Shown in pieces: positions 1-5,652 of a DNA stretch of 5,652 nt; position 1 is the stretch's first letter, and the number at the start of each line of letters is the position of its first letter. The notes under the pieces are model-generated. The model searched no databases. It saw only the letters and a program-made list of their open reading frames with translations, and was not told the origin of the DNA. This DNA is from an uncultured Carnobacterium sp. (lineage in GTDB: Bacteria; Bacillota; Bacilli; Lactobacillales; Aerococcaceae). The position numbers were made by a program, and so were the translations under genes. The stretch lies in contig CALALK010000017.1 in the NCBI GenBank assembly GCA_937923125.1, forward strand, positions 1 through 5,652, given 5' to 3'.

Positions 1-2
1 TT

Positions 3-1085
3 GTTCGTTCTAAAAATGAAGAAACACGCTTCTATGGCGGTAAGAGCAACCCACTAGAAAAACGTACAAGAGTGCGTTCTCGTATGGTTTCTCAAGCCTT
101 AGAAAACCTTATTGCCGAAGCAGATCAAGTCATGGTAATGGGACATCAATACCCGGATATGGACTGTATAGGTGGATGTTTAGGAATTCGAAGAATCGCG
201 AAAATGCATGGTAAAACCTCATGGATTGTTACAAATCCAGAGCAATATTCACATGATATTAAGAAGTTGATGGAAGTTATCAAGGATAATGAACGTCTCT
301 CCTCTGCTATTGTGAATCCAGAAATGGCGGAAACTTTAATTACTGAAAATACGTTAGTCATTATTGTCGATGTAAGTAAGCCTTCCCTATGCGCTGCTCC
401 ATCGATTGTTAAAAAAGCGAATAAATTGGTGATTATCGACCATCACCGCCGTGGAGAGGAATTCCCTGAAAATCCTGACTTGGTTTATATTGAACCGTAT
501 GCTTCATCTGTCGGTGAATTGATTACGGAATTGCTAGAATATCAATCAGAAGATGCTGAGAAGATTCAACCAATCGAAGCAACAACCTTGCTTGGTGGTA
601 TCATTGTAGATACGCGTAATTTCACGCTTCGTACAGGGTCACGTACCTTTGATACGGCTAGCTACCTGAAATCCGTTGGTGCGGATACGATTCTGATTCA
701 ACGCTTATTAAAAGAAAATGTAGATACGTACTTAATGCGTTCCCATTTATTAAACTCGCTCGAAATGCTTCCTAATAATGTCGGAATTGTTCACGGGGAA
801 GAAAACACTGTATATCCGACAGTTGTGGCAGCTCAAACGGCCGATATGATGTTGTCGATGGAAAATATTGATGCTTCATTTGTTGTTACAAAACGTAGTG
901 ACGGACGTGTGGGTATTAGTGCTCGTAGTTTAGGAAACAAAAACGTACAACGTGTGATGGAAAAAATGGGTGGTGGCGGACATTTATCAAATGCTGCAAC
1001 TCAGTTATCGGATATCACAATTGAAGAAGCAATCCGCCAATTAATTCAAGTCATCGAAGAAATTGGTAGTGAAATTAATTTATAA
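3..1085 (+). CDS. gdpP: GdpP, cyclic-di-AMP phosphodiesterase (3' part, start outside window)
   Basis: This is the C-terminal 360 residues of a membrane-bound DHH/DHHA1 phosphodiesterase that hydrolyses cyclic di-AMP to pApA (family knowledge). The frame is open to the left edge. The visible part begins in the linker after the degenerate GGDEF domain, with the conserved stretch FYGGKSNP..EKRTRVR. The family's membrane helices, PAS and GGDEF domains lie upstream of the window. In visible numbering, the DHH domain shows the metal-binding motifs GHQYPDMD (H48, D52, D54), an Asp at 123, the DHH signature at 146-148 (bases 438-446) and GIIVDT with an Asp at 203. The DHHA1 domain carries GGGGH at 323-327. 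All expected catalytic residues are present, so the enzyme should be active. A GTG at 72 lies inside conserved sequence and is not the start. The stop is 15 bases before rplI, which suggests co-transcription. Identification is very secure; the symbol follows Bacillus/Lactobacillales usage. Confidence 0.96.
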   Translation, partial: VRSKNEETRFYGGKSNPLEKRTRVRSRMVSQALENLIAEADQVMVMGHQYPDMDCIGGCLGIRRIAKMHGKTSWIVTNPEQYSHDIKKLMEVIKDNERLSSAIVNPEMAETLITENTLVIIVDVSKPSLCAAPSIVKKANKLVIIDHHRRGEEFPENPDLVYIEPYASSVGELITELLEYQSEDAEKIQPIEATTLLGGIIVDTRNFTLRTGSRTFDTASYLKSVGADTILIQRLLKENVDTYLMRSHLLNSLEMLPNNVGIVHGEENTVYPTVVAAQTADMMLSMENIDASFVVTKRSDGRVGISARSLGNKNVQRVMEKMGGGGHLSNAATQLSDITIEEAIRQLIQVIEEIGSEINL

Positions 1086-1100
1086 TTAGGAGGAAGAAAC

Positions 1101-1553
1101 ATGAAAGTAATTTTCTTGAAAGATGTAAAAGGTAAAGGTAAAAAAGGTGACGTTAAAAACGTTGCAGATGGATACGCACAAAACTTCCTAATCAAAAATG
1201 GATTGGCTAAAGAAGCAACTTCAGCAAACTTAGCAACTTTATCAGGTCAAAAGAAAGCTGAAGAAAAGCACAATGCCGAATTATTAGCAAAAGCAAAAGA
1301 AATTAAAGAGTTCTTAGAACGCGAAGATACAGTTGTAACCATTAAAGCTAAAGCAGGGGAAGATGGCCGTCTATTCGGAGCTATCCCAGCGAAGCAAATC
1401 GCAGAAGAATTCAACAAAAAATTCAATGTAGAACTTGATCGTCGTAAATTCGAATTAGCAGCACCAATTCGTGCCTTAGGATTCACTCGTGTACCTGTTA
1501 AATTACACCACGATGTAACAGCGATTATGACTGTAAATATCGTTGCTCAATAA
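1101..1553 (+). CDS. rplI: 50S ribosomal protein L9
   Basis: The gene encodes 150 residues, the usual length for bL9, a large-subunit protein that binds 23S rRNA near the L1 stalk. The N-terminal globular domain starts [18 protein letters not shown] and carries the L9 signature G-x-V-x-x-V-x-x-G-Y-x-x-N-F-L (residues 16-30). A charged Lys/Glu/Ala-rich connecting helix covers about residues 41-75. The C-terminal domain, about 80-150, includes EDGRLFG and a LHHDV segment near the end. A strong Shine-Dalgarno AGGAGGA (1088-1094) lies six bases before the ATG. gdpP ends 15 bases upstream and there is no room for a separate promoter in that gap, so rplI is probably read from an upstream promoter. 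The order gdpP-rplI-dnaB is a conserved arrangement in Firmicutes. The gene is followed by an intrinsic terminator. Confidence 0.98.
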   Translation: MKVIFLKDVKGKGKKGDVKNVADGYAQNFLIKNGLAKEATSANLATLSGQKKAEEKHNAELLAKAKEIKEFLEREDTVVTIKAKAGEDGRLFGAIPAKQIAEEFNKKFNVELDRRKFELAAPIRALGFTRVPVKLHHDVTAIMTVNIVAQ

Positions 1554-1564
1554 TAAGAAATAGT

Positions 1565-1600
1565 AAGGATTTTCCCGTTGTGGAGAATCCTTTTTCTTTT
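1565..1600 (+). terminator. Rho-independent terminator after rplI
   Basis: An 11-bp stem pairs AAGGATTTTCC (1565-1575) with GGAGAATCCTT (1582-1592), with one G-U pair and a six-base loop (1576-1581). It is followed at once by a T-rich run (TTTTTCTTTT, 1591-1600). It begins 11 bases after the rplI stop and ends the gdpP-rplI transcript. The structure was found by eye; folding energy was not computed. Confidence 0.9.
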
Positions 1601-1610
1601 GGTTTTAAAT

Positions 1611-1628
1611 ATGTGATACGATTCACAA
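1611..1628. promoter_or_regulatory. Candidate operator, Rex-like or CRP/FNR-type palindrome
   Basis: The sequence ATGTGAT-ACGA-TTCACAA is an imperfect inverted repeat with perfect five-base arms, TGTGA-N6-TCACA. It matches the redox-regulator Rex consensus TTGTGAA-N4-TTCACAA at 12 of 14 fixed positions, with a perfect right half. The inner TGTGA-N6-TCACA also fits the CRP-type consensus, seen in Firmicutes with CRP/FNR relatives such as ArcR. It lies between the rplI terminator and the dnaB promoter, about 72 bases upstream of the -10. No other operator copy or regulator gene is in the window, so function is inference and chance occurrence is possible. Confidence 0.3.
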
Positions 1629-1677
1629 AGTTACAAATAAACATACAAGTTTTCATGCTCGAAAAGACTCACTCTTC

Positions 1678-1706
1678 TGTTTTATTACAGCGTTTTATGA
1701 TACAAT
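1678..1706 (+). promoter_or_regulatory. Extended -10 promoter for dnaB
   Basis: A TACAAT -10 hexamer (1701-1706) is preceded by TG at 1698-1699 with one base between, the extended -10 arrangement of sigma-A promoters. The -35 region 17 bases upstream (TGTTTA, 1678-1683) is a poor match, which the extended -10 can offset. Transcription would start near 1713, giving a leader of about 38 bases before the dnaB ATG. It is the only good promoter in the gap after the rplI terminator. The short repeats CTGT (1677-1680), ACAG (1687-1690) and CTGT (1711-1714) surround it, with no known meaning. Confidence 0.7.
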
Positions 1707-1750
1707 GAAACTGTATTTTTATGGTTATTTTTAGTAGAAAGGGTGTTTGA

Positions 1751-3136
1751 ATGGAAGAACTATATCCAAATTTAGTTCCACCACAAAATATTGAGGCAGA
1801 AGAAGCCGTTTTAGGGTCTATTCTTCTTGCTAGTGACTCGATTATTTCGGTTATGGAATTTTTGACACCGGAAGATTTCTATCGTGTTTCTCATCAATTA
1901 ATTTTTGCGGCAATGATTGAATTAAATCAAAACAATATCGATATTGACGCGATCACCGTTTCTGAGATTTTAAGACAAAAAAATCAGATGGAGAATATTG
2001 GTGGAGAAGTTACGCTAATCGAGCTTCTTGATAAAGTGCCAACTGCAGCCAACGTAGAATACTACACACAAATCGTTTTAGAAAAATCTACGCGCCGTAA
2101 ATTAATTAAAACTTCGACAAATATTGTAAAAACTGCTTACCAAGAGGATGAACCAATTGCCAACGTTTTGGATACTGCTGAGAAAGATATTCTTTCAGTA
2201 TCGGAAGGACGTAATAAAGCAGGATTCATTCCAATTAGCTCGGTTCTTCGTACCGCTTATGAAAGCTTAGAAGAGCGTGCGAAAAACAATGGTGAAGTGA
2301 CAGGGATTGCAACAGGATATATCGGCTTAGACAGAATGACGTCAGGGCTACATGCGGATGAGTTAATCATCTTAGCAGCTCGTCCATCTGTTGGTAAAAC
2401 GGCCTTTGTATTGAATATTGCAAAGAACGTTGCCGTGAACCTGAACGAAACGGTAGCCATCTTCAGTCTTGAAATGGGGGCTGAGTCCCTTGTAGAGCGT
2501 ATTATCTGTTCACATGCTAGCATCAACGCAGGACATTTGAAGACAGGTAAATTAACGCCTGAAGAATATACGCAATATTTCGTTGCGACCGGAGCGTTAT
2601 CTGAAGCACCAATTTTTATTGATGATACTCCAGGGATTCGTGTTGCTGAAATCCGTGCAAAATGTCGTCGTCTAAAACAAGAGCGTAATAATCTTGGGCT
2701 AGTCGTCATCGACTACTTGCAGTTGATTGAAGGAAACGGAAAAGAGAGTCGTCAACAAGAGGTTTCTGAAATCTCTCGTAACTTGAAGAAATTAGCGAAG
2801 GAATTAAAAGTTCCCGTTATCGCACTTTCGCAATTATCGCGTGGTGTGGAACAGCGTCAAGATAAACGACCAATCATGTCAGATATTCGTGAATCTGGAT
2901 CTATCGAGCAAGATGCGGATATCGTAGCATTCTTATATCGTGATGATTACTATCGTCAAGAGCCAGATGAGAATGGACATGTTCCAGAGGTGGAACCAAA
3001 TAGTACCATTGAAGTCATTATCGAGAAAAACCGTAGCGGTCCACGTGGAACGGTTGAATTGAACTTCATGAAAGAATTTAATAAATTTACAAATCTTGTG
3101 CCAGACGGAGTCGAGCAAAACGCTCCAATGGCCTAA
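1751..3136 (+). CDS. dnaB: Replicative DNA helicase DnaB (Bacillus DnaC)
   Basis: This 461-residue protein has the full length of a bacterial DnaB-family helicase, the hexameric ring that unwinds DNA 5'-3' at the replication fork and recruits primase. The N-terminal domain opens with the hallmark VPPQNIEAEEAVLGSIL. A linker around residues 155-180 leads to the RecA-like C-terminal domain. There the Walker A motif is AARPSVGKT (209-217, Lys216), the catalytic Glu is E241 in SLEMG, Walker B is VVIDYLQL with D321, and SQLSRGVEQR-x-DKRP and DIRESGSIEQDAD are intact. The KNRSG segment contains the probable arginine finger at R428. No intein interrupts it, although DnaB is a common intein host. An in-frame TGA sits directly before the ATG, fixing the start. 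The Shine-Dalgarno AAAGGG (1738-1743) is moderate. The gene has its own promoter and probably runs on into purA. Confidence 0.97.
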   Translation: MEELYPNLVPPQNIEAEEAVLGSILLASDSIISVMEFLTPEDFYRVSHQLIFAAMIELNQNNIDIDAITVSEILRQKNQMENIGGEVTLIELLDKVPTAANVEYYTQIVLEKSTRRKLIKTSTNIVKTAYQEDEPIANVLDTAEKDILSVSEGRNKAGFIPISSVLRTAYESLEERAKNNGEVTGIATGYIGLDRMTSGLHADELIILAARPSVGKTAFVLNIAKNVAVNLNETVAIFSLEMGAESLVERIICSHASINAGHLKTGKLTPEEYTQYFVATGALSEAPIFIDDTPGIRVAEIRAKCRRLKQERNNLGLVVIDYLQLIEGNGKESRQQEVSEISRNLKKLAKELKVPVIALSQLSRGVEQRQDKRPIMSDIRESGSIEQDADIVAFLYRDDYYRQEPDENGHVPEVEPNSTIEVIIEKNRSGPRGTVELNFMKEFNKFTNLVPDGVEQNAPMA

Positions 3137-3166
3137 CAATAGACATTTAAATGAATAATACAAAGA

Positions 3167-3173
3167 AGAGGTG
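3167..3173 (+). promoter_or_regulatory. Ribosome binding site that sets the purA start
   Basis: AGAGGTG ends six bases before the ATG at 3180, ideal spacing for a Shine-Dalgarno. The in-frame GTG at 3171 lies inside this element, so it cannot be the start served by it. The gap from dnaB (3137-3166) also holds a perfect 10-base palindrome CATTTAAATG (3144-3153), which is AT-rich and of doubtful meaning. Confidence 0.85.
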
Positions 3174-3179
3174 CGTCAA

Positions 3180-4469
3180 ATGTCATCAGTAGTAGTAGTA
3201 GGAACACAATGGGGAGACGAAGGTAAAGGAAAAATTACCGACTTCCTTAGTGAGAACGCAGAAGTCATTGCCCGTTATCAAGGCGGAGACAATGCAGGAC
3301 ATACGATTCAATTCAATGGAGTGACTTATAAACTTCACTTAATTCCATCAGGGATTTTTTCACCAGAGAAAATCAGCGTGATTGGGAATGGGGTTGTATT
3401 AAATCCAAAATCTCTAATCACAGAACTTGCGTATTTACACGAAAGAAATGTGACTACTGATAACTTACGTATTTCAGACCGCGCGCATGTCATCTTGCCA
3501 TACCATATTCGCTTAGACCAATTACAAGAAGAAGCTAAAGGCGACAACAAAATTGGGACAACGAATAAAGGGATTGGACCTTGCTACATGGATAAAGCAG
3601 CGCGTGTTGGGATTCGTGTGGCAGACTTACTAGACCGTGAAGTATTTGCTGAACGTCTAAAAATCAACTTAGCTGAAAAGAATCGCCTCTTCACTAAAAT
3701 GTACGATGCAGAGCCAATCGAATTCGATGATATTTTTGAAGAGTACTACGAATATGGTCAACAAATGAAACAATACGTTTGCGACACTTCAGTGATTTTA
3801 AACGATGCATTAGACCAAGGAAAACGTGTATTATTCGAAGGGGCACAAGGAGTTATGTTGGATATCGACCAAGGTACTTATCCATTCGTAACATCTTCAA
3901 ACCCAGTTGCTGGTGGGGTGACGATCGGTAGCGGTGTTGGACCTTCAAAAATTAATAAAGTCGTTGGGGTATGTAAAGCGTACACTTCTCGTGTAGGGGA
4001 TGGACCTTTCCCAACAGAATTATTCGATGAAATCGGCTCACGTATTCGTGAAGTCGGACGTGAATATGGTACAACAACTGGACGTCCAAGACGTGTTGGT
4101 TGGTTCGATAGCGTTGTAATGCGTCACTCTAAACGTGTATCAGGCATTACAAACTTAAGCTTAAACAGTATCGATGTTTTAACAGGTTTAGAGACAGTTA
4201 AAATCTGTGTAGCTTACCGTAAACCAAATGGAGAAGAAATTTCTCACTACCCAGCAAGCCTAGTAGAATTAGGACAATGCGAACCTGTGTATGAAGAATT
4301 ACCAGGTTGGAACGAAGACATTACAGGATGCCGTTCACTTGAAGAGCTTCCTGAAAATGCACGCAACTATGTTCGCCGTATTTCAGAATTAGTCGGCGTA
4401 CGTATTTCTACATTCAGTGTAGGACCAGATAGAGAACAAACCAACATTTTAGAAAGTGTTTGGGCATAA
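3180..4469 (+). CDS. purA: Adenylosuccinate synthetase
   Basis: PurA joins IMP and L-aspartate using GTP to make adenylosuccinate, the first committed step from IMP to AMP, in the cytoplasm. The protein has 429 residues from the ATG chosen here, the family length, and begins [18 protein letters not shown]. That stretch is the GTP-binding loop with catalytic D13, and H41 lies in NAGHTI. Other family motifs are GTTNKGIGP (126-134, T128), ARVGIR with R142, [11 protein letters not shown], the aspartate-binding TTTGRPRR (298-305), the NSID guanine-recognition segment and a C-terminal [10 protein letters not shown]. No key residue is missing. A GTG nine bases upstream would add only MRQ and falls within the ribosome binding site. 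The gene follows dnaB by 43 bases with no terminator, so it is probably co-transcribed. walR follows after only 28 bases. I see no purine riboswitch or clear PurR box in the short upstream gap. Confidence 0.98.
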   Translation: MSSVVVVGTQWGDEGKGKITDFLSENAEVIARYQGGDNAGHTIQFNGVTYKLHLIPSGIFSPEKISVIGNGVVLNPKSLITELAYLHERNVTTDNLRISDRAHVILPYHIRLDQLQEEAKGDNKIGTTNKGIGPCYMDKAARVGIRVADLLDREVFAERLKINLAEKNRLFTKMYDAEPIEFDDIFEEYYEYGQQMKQYVCDTSVILNDALDQGKRVLFEGAQGVMLDIDQGTYPFVTSSNPVAGGVTIGSGVGPSKINKVVGVCKAYTSRVGDGPFPTELFDEIGSRIREVGREYGTTTGRPRRVGWFDSVVMRHSKRVSGITNLSLNSIDVLTGLETVKICVAYRKPNGEEISHYPASLVELGQCEPVYEELPGWNEDITGCRSLEELPENARNYVRRISELVGVRISTFSVGPDREQTNILESVWA

Positions 4470-4497
4470 AAAAGAAATAGAGTAAAGGAGGATTTAT

Positions 4498-5214
4498 ATG
4501 AAAAAAATCCTAGTTGTAGATGATGAGAAGCCAATCTCAGACATCGTCAAGTTTAGTCTTACAAAAGAGGGCTTTGAAGTAGTTACAGCCTTTGACGGTG
4601 AAGAGGGTCTGGTGGCTTTCAATGAAAAAAATCCAGATTTAGTTATTTTAGACTTAATGTTACCGAAAATTGATGGCTTAGAAGTATGCCGTGAAATCCG
4701 TAAAACAAGCAATGTCCCAATTATCATGGTGACTGCGAAAGATTCTGAAATTGATAAAGTTTTAGGTCTTGAACTTGGAGCCGATGACTATGTGACAAAA
4801 CCTTTCTCAAACCGTGAGTTAATCGCGCGTGTGAAAGCAAACTTACGTCGTCAGCAATTAGCTCCAGCGGAAGCCGAAGAAGAAAAAACAGCTAACGAAA
4901 TCGTATTAGGCTCACTCATTATCCATGAAGATGCTTATGTGGTTTCAAAACGTGGCGAAGAAATCGAATTAACGCACCGTGAGTTTGAATTACTTCACTA
5001 TTTAGCAAAACATATCGGACAAGTGATCACACGTGAACACTTGTTACAAACGGTATGGGGATATGATTACTTCGGTGATGTGCGTACAGTAGACGTTACG
5101 GTACGTCGCTTACGTGAAAAAATCGAAGATACACCGAGTCACCCAACATGGATTATGACTCGTCGTGGGGTAGGTTACTACATTAAGACCCCAGATCAAG
5201 AAAAAGAAGCTTAA
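4498..5214 (+). CDS. walR: Cell-wall response regulator WalR (YycF/VicR)
   Basis: This is an OmpR-family two-component regulator of 238 residues. It is the partner of WalK and controls peptidoglycan hydrolase and cell-wall genes; it is essential in most Firmicutes (family knowledge). The receiver domain (about 1-120) has the acidic pair D8/D9, the phosphorylated aspartate D52 in LDLMLP, T79 and K101. The stretch [26 protein letters not shown] is typical of WalR. T100, next to K101, matches the threonine phosphorylated by the PrkC kinase in Bacillus WalR (T101), so cross-talk is possible. An acidic linker (about 121-134) joins the winged-helix DNA-binding domain (about 135-232), with [30 protein letters not shown] and RGVGYY. 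The ribosome binding site AAGGAGGAT (4485-4493) is very strong. The gene lies 28 bases after purA with no terminator or convincing promoter visible between them. walK follows after an 83-base spacer containing a hairpin. Confidence 0.96.
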   Translation: MKKILVVDDEKPISDIVKFSLTKEGFEVVTAFDGEEGLVAFNEKNPDLVILDLMLPKIDGLEVCREIRKTSNVPIIMVTAKDSEIDKVLGLELGADDYVTKPFSNRELIARVKANLRRQQLAPAEAEEEKTANEIVLGSLIIHEDAYVVSKRGEEIELTHREFELLHYLAKHIGQVITREHLLQTVWGYDYFGDVRTVDVTVRRLREKIEDTPSHPTWIMTRRGVGYYIKTPDQEKEA

Positions 5215-5219
5215 GATTG

Positions 5220-5269
5220 AAATGCGCTTTTCCTTGCCACCTAATCTACCGGCAAGAAAAGCGTATTTT
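5220..5269 (+). terminator. Long stem-loop between walR and walK, possible attenuator
   Basis: The left arm ATGCGCTTTTC (5222-5232), one bulged C (5233) and TTGCC (5234-5238) pair with GGCAA (5251-5255) and GAAAAGCGTAT (5256-5266). This makes a 16-bp stem with one G-U pair around a 12-base loop (5239-5250). A5221 and A5220 can extend it with T5267 and T5268. The 3' side runs into TATTTTGCT, a short and interrupted T-run, so termination would probably be partial. It starts six bases after the walR stop. It could reduce transcription into walK, protect the walR message, or be a processing site. The stem is plain in the sequence; the role is inference. Confidence 0.6.
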
Positions 5270-5280
5270 GCTAAAAAAGT

Positions 5281-5287
5281 AGAGGGG
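5281..5287 (+). promoter_or_regulatory. Ribosome binding site for walK, oddly spaced
   Basis: The purine run AGAGGGG precedes two ATGs. Measured from its GAGG core (5282-5285), the out-of-frame ATG at 5291 is five bases away and the true walK ATG at 5298 is 12 bases away. The first would encode only 15 residues, ending at 5338. Protein similarity clearly favours 5298 as the start of walK, so this site may initiate walK at less than full strength. Confidence 0.6.
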
Positions 5288-5297
5288 AAAATGACTC

Positions 5298-5652
5298 ATG
5301 AAGACAGTGAAACGATTCTTTCGTTCCATTCAATTTAAGATTCCGATGCTGTTCATCCTGCTCTTAGTCATTTCGCTGCAACTGATTGTCGCGAACTTCT
5401 TAACCCAATTAGAATCGCAAATGGTGTCTAACTTCCAGGAACAAATCCAACTGCAAGTAGGATTCTTGAAGAATAACGTACAACCAATTTTGGCAAAAGA
5501 TGCAACGGATGAAGCGAAGATAGCTGAAATTTCGCAATTACTACAAGATTACCCAACAGGGAATAGTATTGTCGAAATTCGGATTATGGATATGCAAGGA
5601 TATATATTGGGAACGACGAACCAAACGCAGCAATCTGTGGTCGGAACGCGTT
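5298..5652 (+). CDS. walK: Sensor histidine kinase WalK (YycG/VicK), N-terminal part
   Basis: The first 118 residues of the WalR partner kinase are visible; the rest lies beyond the right edge. The start reads MKTVKRFFRSIQFKIPM, close to the Bacillus WalK beginning with its FFRSIQFK motif. A hydrophobic segment (about residues 15-35, rich in Leu/Ile) is the first membrane helix. After it comes an extracytoplasmic region rich in Gln, Asn and Asp, including a VEIRIMDMQGYILGTT stretch typical of the extracellular PAS-like (Cache-type) sensor domain. The second membrane helix, HAMP, PAS, dimerisation and ATPase domains expected of the family are not in the window. An in-frame TGA at 5292 shows that the ATG at 5298 is the first possible start. 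Identification rests on the N-terminal motif plus position after walR. Confidence 0.93.
   Translation, partial: MKTVKRFFRSIQFKIPMLFILLLVISLQLIVANFLTQLESQMVSNFQEQIQLQVGFLKNNVQPILAKDATDEAKIAEISQLLQDYPTGNSIVEIRIMDMQGYILGTTNQTQQSVVGTR

Noticed and set aside
72..74. GTG as the start of a 337-residue DHH protein
   Set aside because: The frame is open to the left edge and the residues before it (FYGGKSNP..EKRTR) are conserved GdpP linker, so the gene is cut by the window rather than starting here.
1247..1486. 79-codon minus-strand frame inside rplI
   Set aside because: It is a shadow of the L9 gene with low-complexity Ser/Ala/Asn content and no recognisable domain.
1677..1715. CTGT/ACAG repeats around the dnaB promoter as an operator
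   Set aside because: The arms are only four or five bases and the spacings differ, so they do not form one convincing site.
1554..1750. Replication origin elements (DnaA boxes) near dnaB
   Set aside because: This gene block often lies near oriC in Firmicutes, but I found no TTATCCACA-type boxes or AT-rich unwinding repeats in the gap.
2257..2709. 150-codon frame on the minus strand inside dnaB
   Set aside because: It lies wholly within conserved helicase coding sequence, has no ribosome binding site of note and has a Ser/Arg-rich composition typical of antisense shadow frames.
3144..3153. Perfect palindrome CATTTAAATG between dnaB and purA
   Set aside because: It is short and AT-rich, with no loop for a terminator and no T-run; such palindromes are common by chance.

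Overview
The window looks like core chromosome of a low-to-moderate-GC Firmicute. The best fit is the order Lactobacillales (Enterococcus/Carnobacterium/Granulicatella-like). Support for this comes from the gene order gdpP-rplI-dnaB-purA-walR-walK, strong AGGAGG-type ribosome binding sites, and a WalR/WalK pair with typical Gram-positive sequences. I cannot name the genus from sequence alone. All genes are on the + strand and coding density is high. I see no tRNA, rRNA, CRISPR array, insertion sequence, prophage or toxin gene.

Left part (3-1600): the 3' end of gdpP (cyclic-di-AMP phosphodiesterase, cut by the left edge) is followed 15 bases later by rplI (ribosomal protein L9). The pair is closed by a clear intrinsic terminator at 1565-1600. 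The 197-base gap after rplI holds that terminator, an imperfect palindrome resembling a Rex or CRP-type operator (1611-1628), and an extended -10 promoter (TG at 1698, -10 at 1701-1706) for the next unit.

Middle (1751-4469): dnaB (replicative helicase, called dnaC in Bacillus) and purA (adenylosuccinate synthetase) lie 43 bases apart with no terminator between them. The purA start is best placed at the ATG at 3180. The GTG nine bases upstream is part of its ribosome binding site.

Right part (4498-5652): walR (essential cell-wall response regulator) starts only 28 bases after purA with a strong ribosome binding site. I see no terminator and no convincing promoter in between, so read-through from dnaB-purA is plausible. 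walR and walK (sensor kinase, cut by the right edge) are separated by an 83-base spacer. It contains a long stem-loop that could act as an attenuator or RNA-processing element.

Together the genes are housekeeping: second-messenger turnover, translation, replication, AMP synthesis and cell-wall homeostasis. I found no undescribed system here. The points worth a second look are regulatory: the walR-walK hairpin, the operator-like palindrome before dnaB, the tight purA-walR junction, and an out-of-frame ATG in front of walK.
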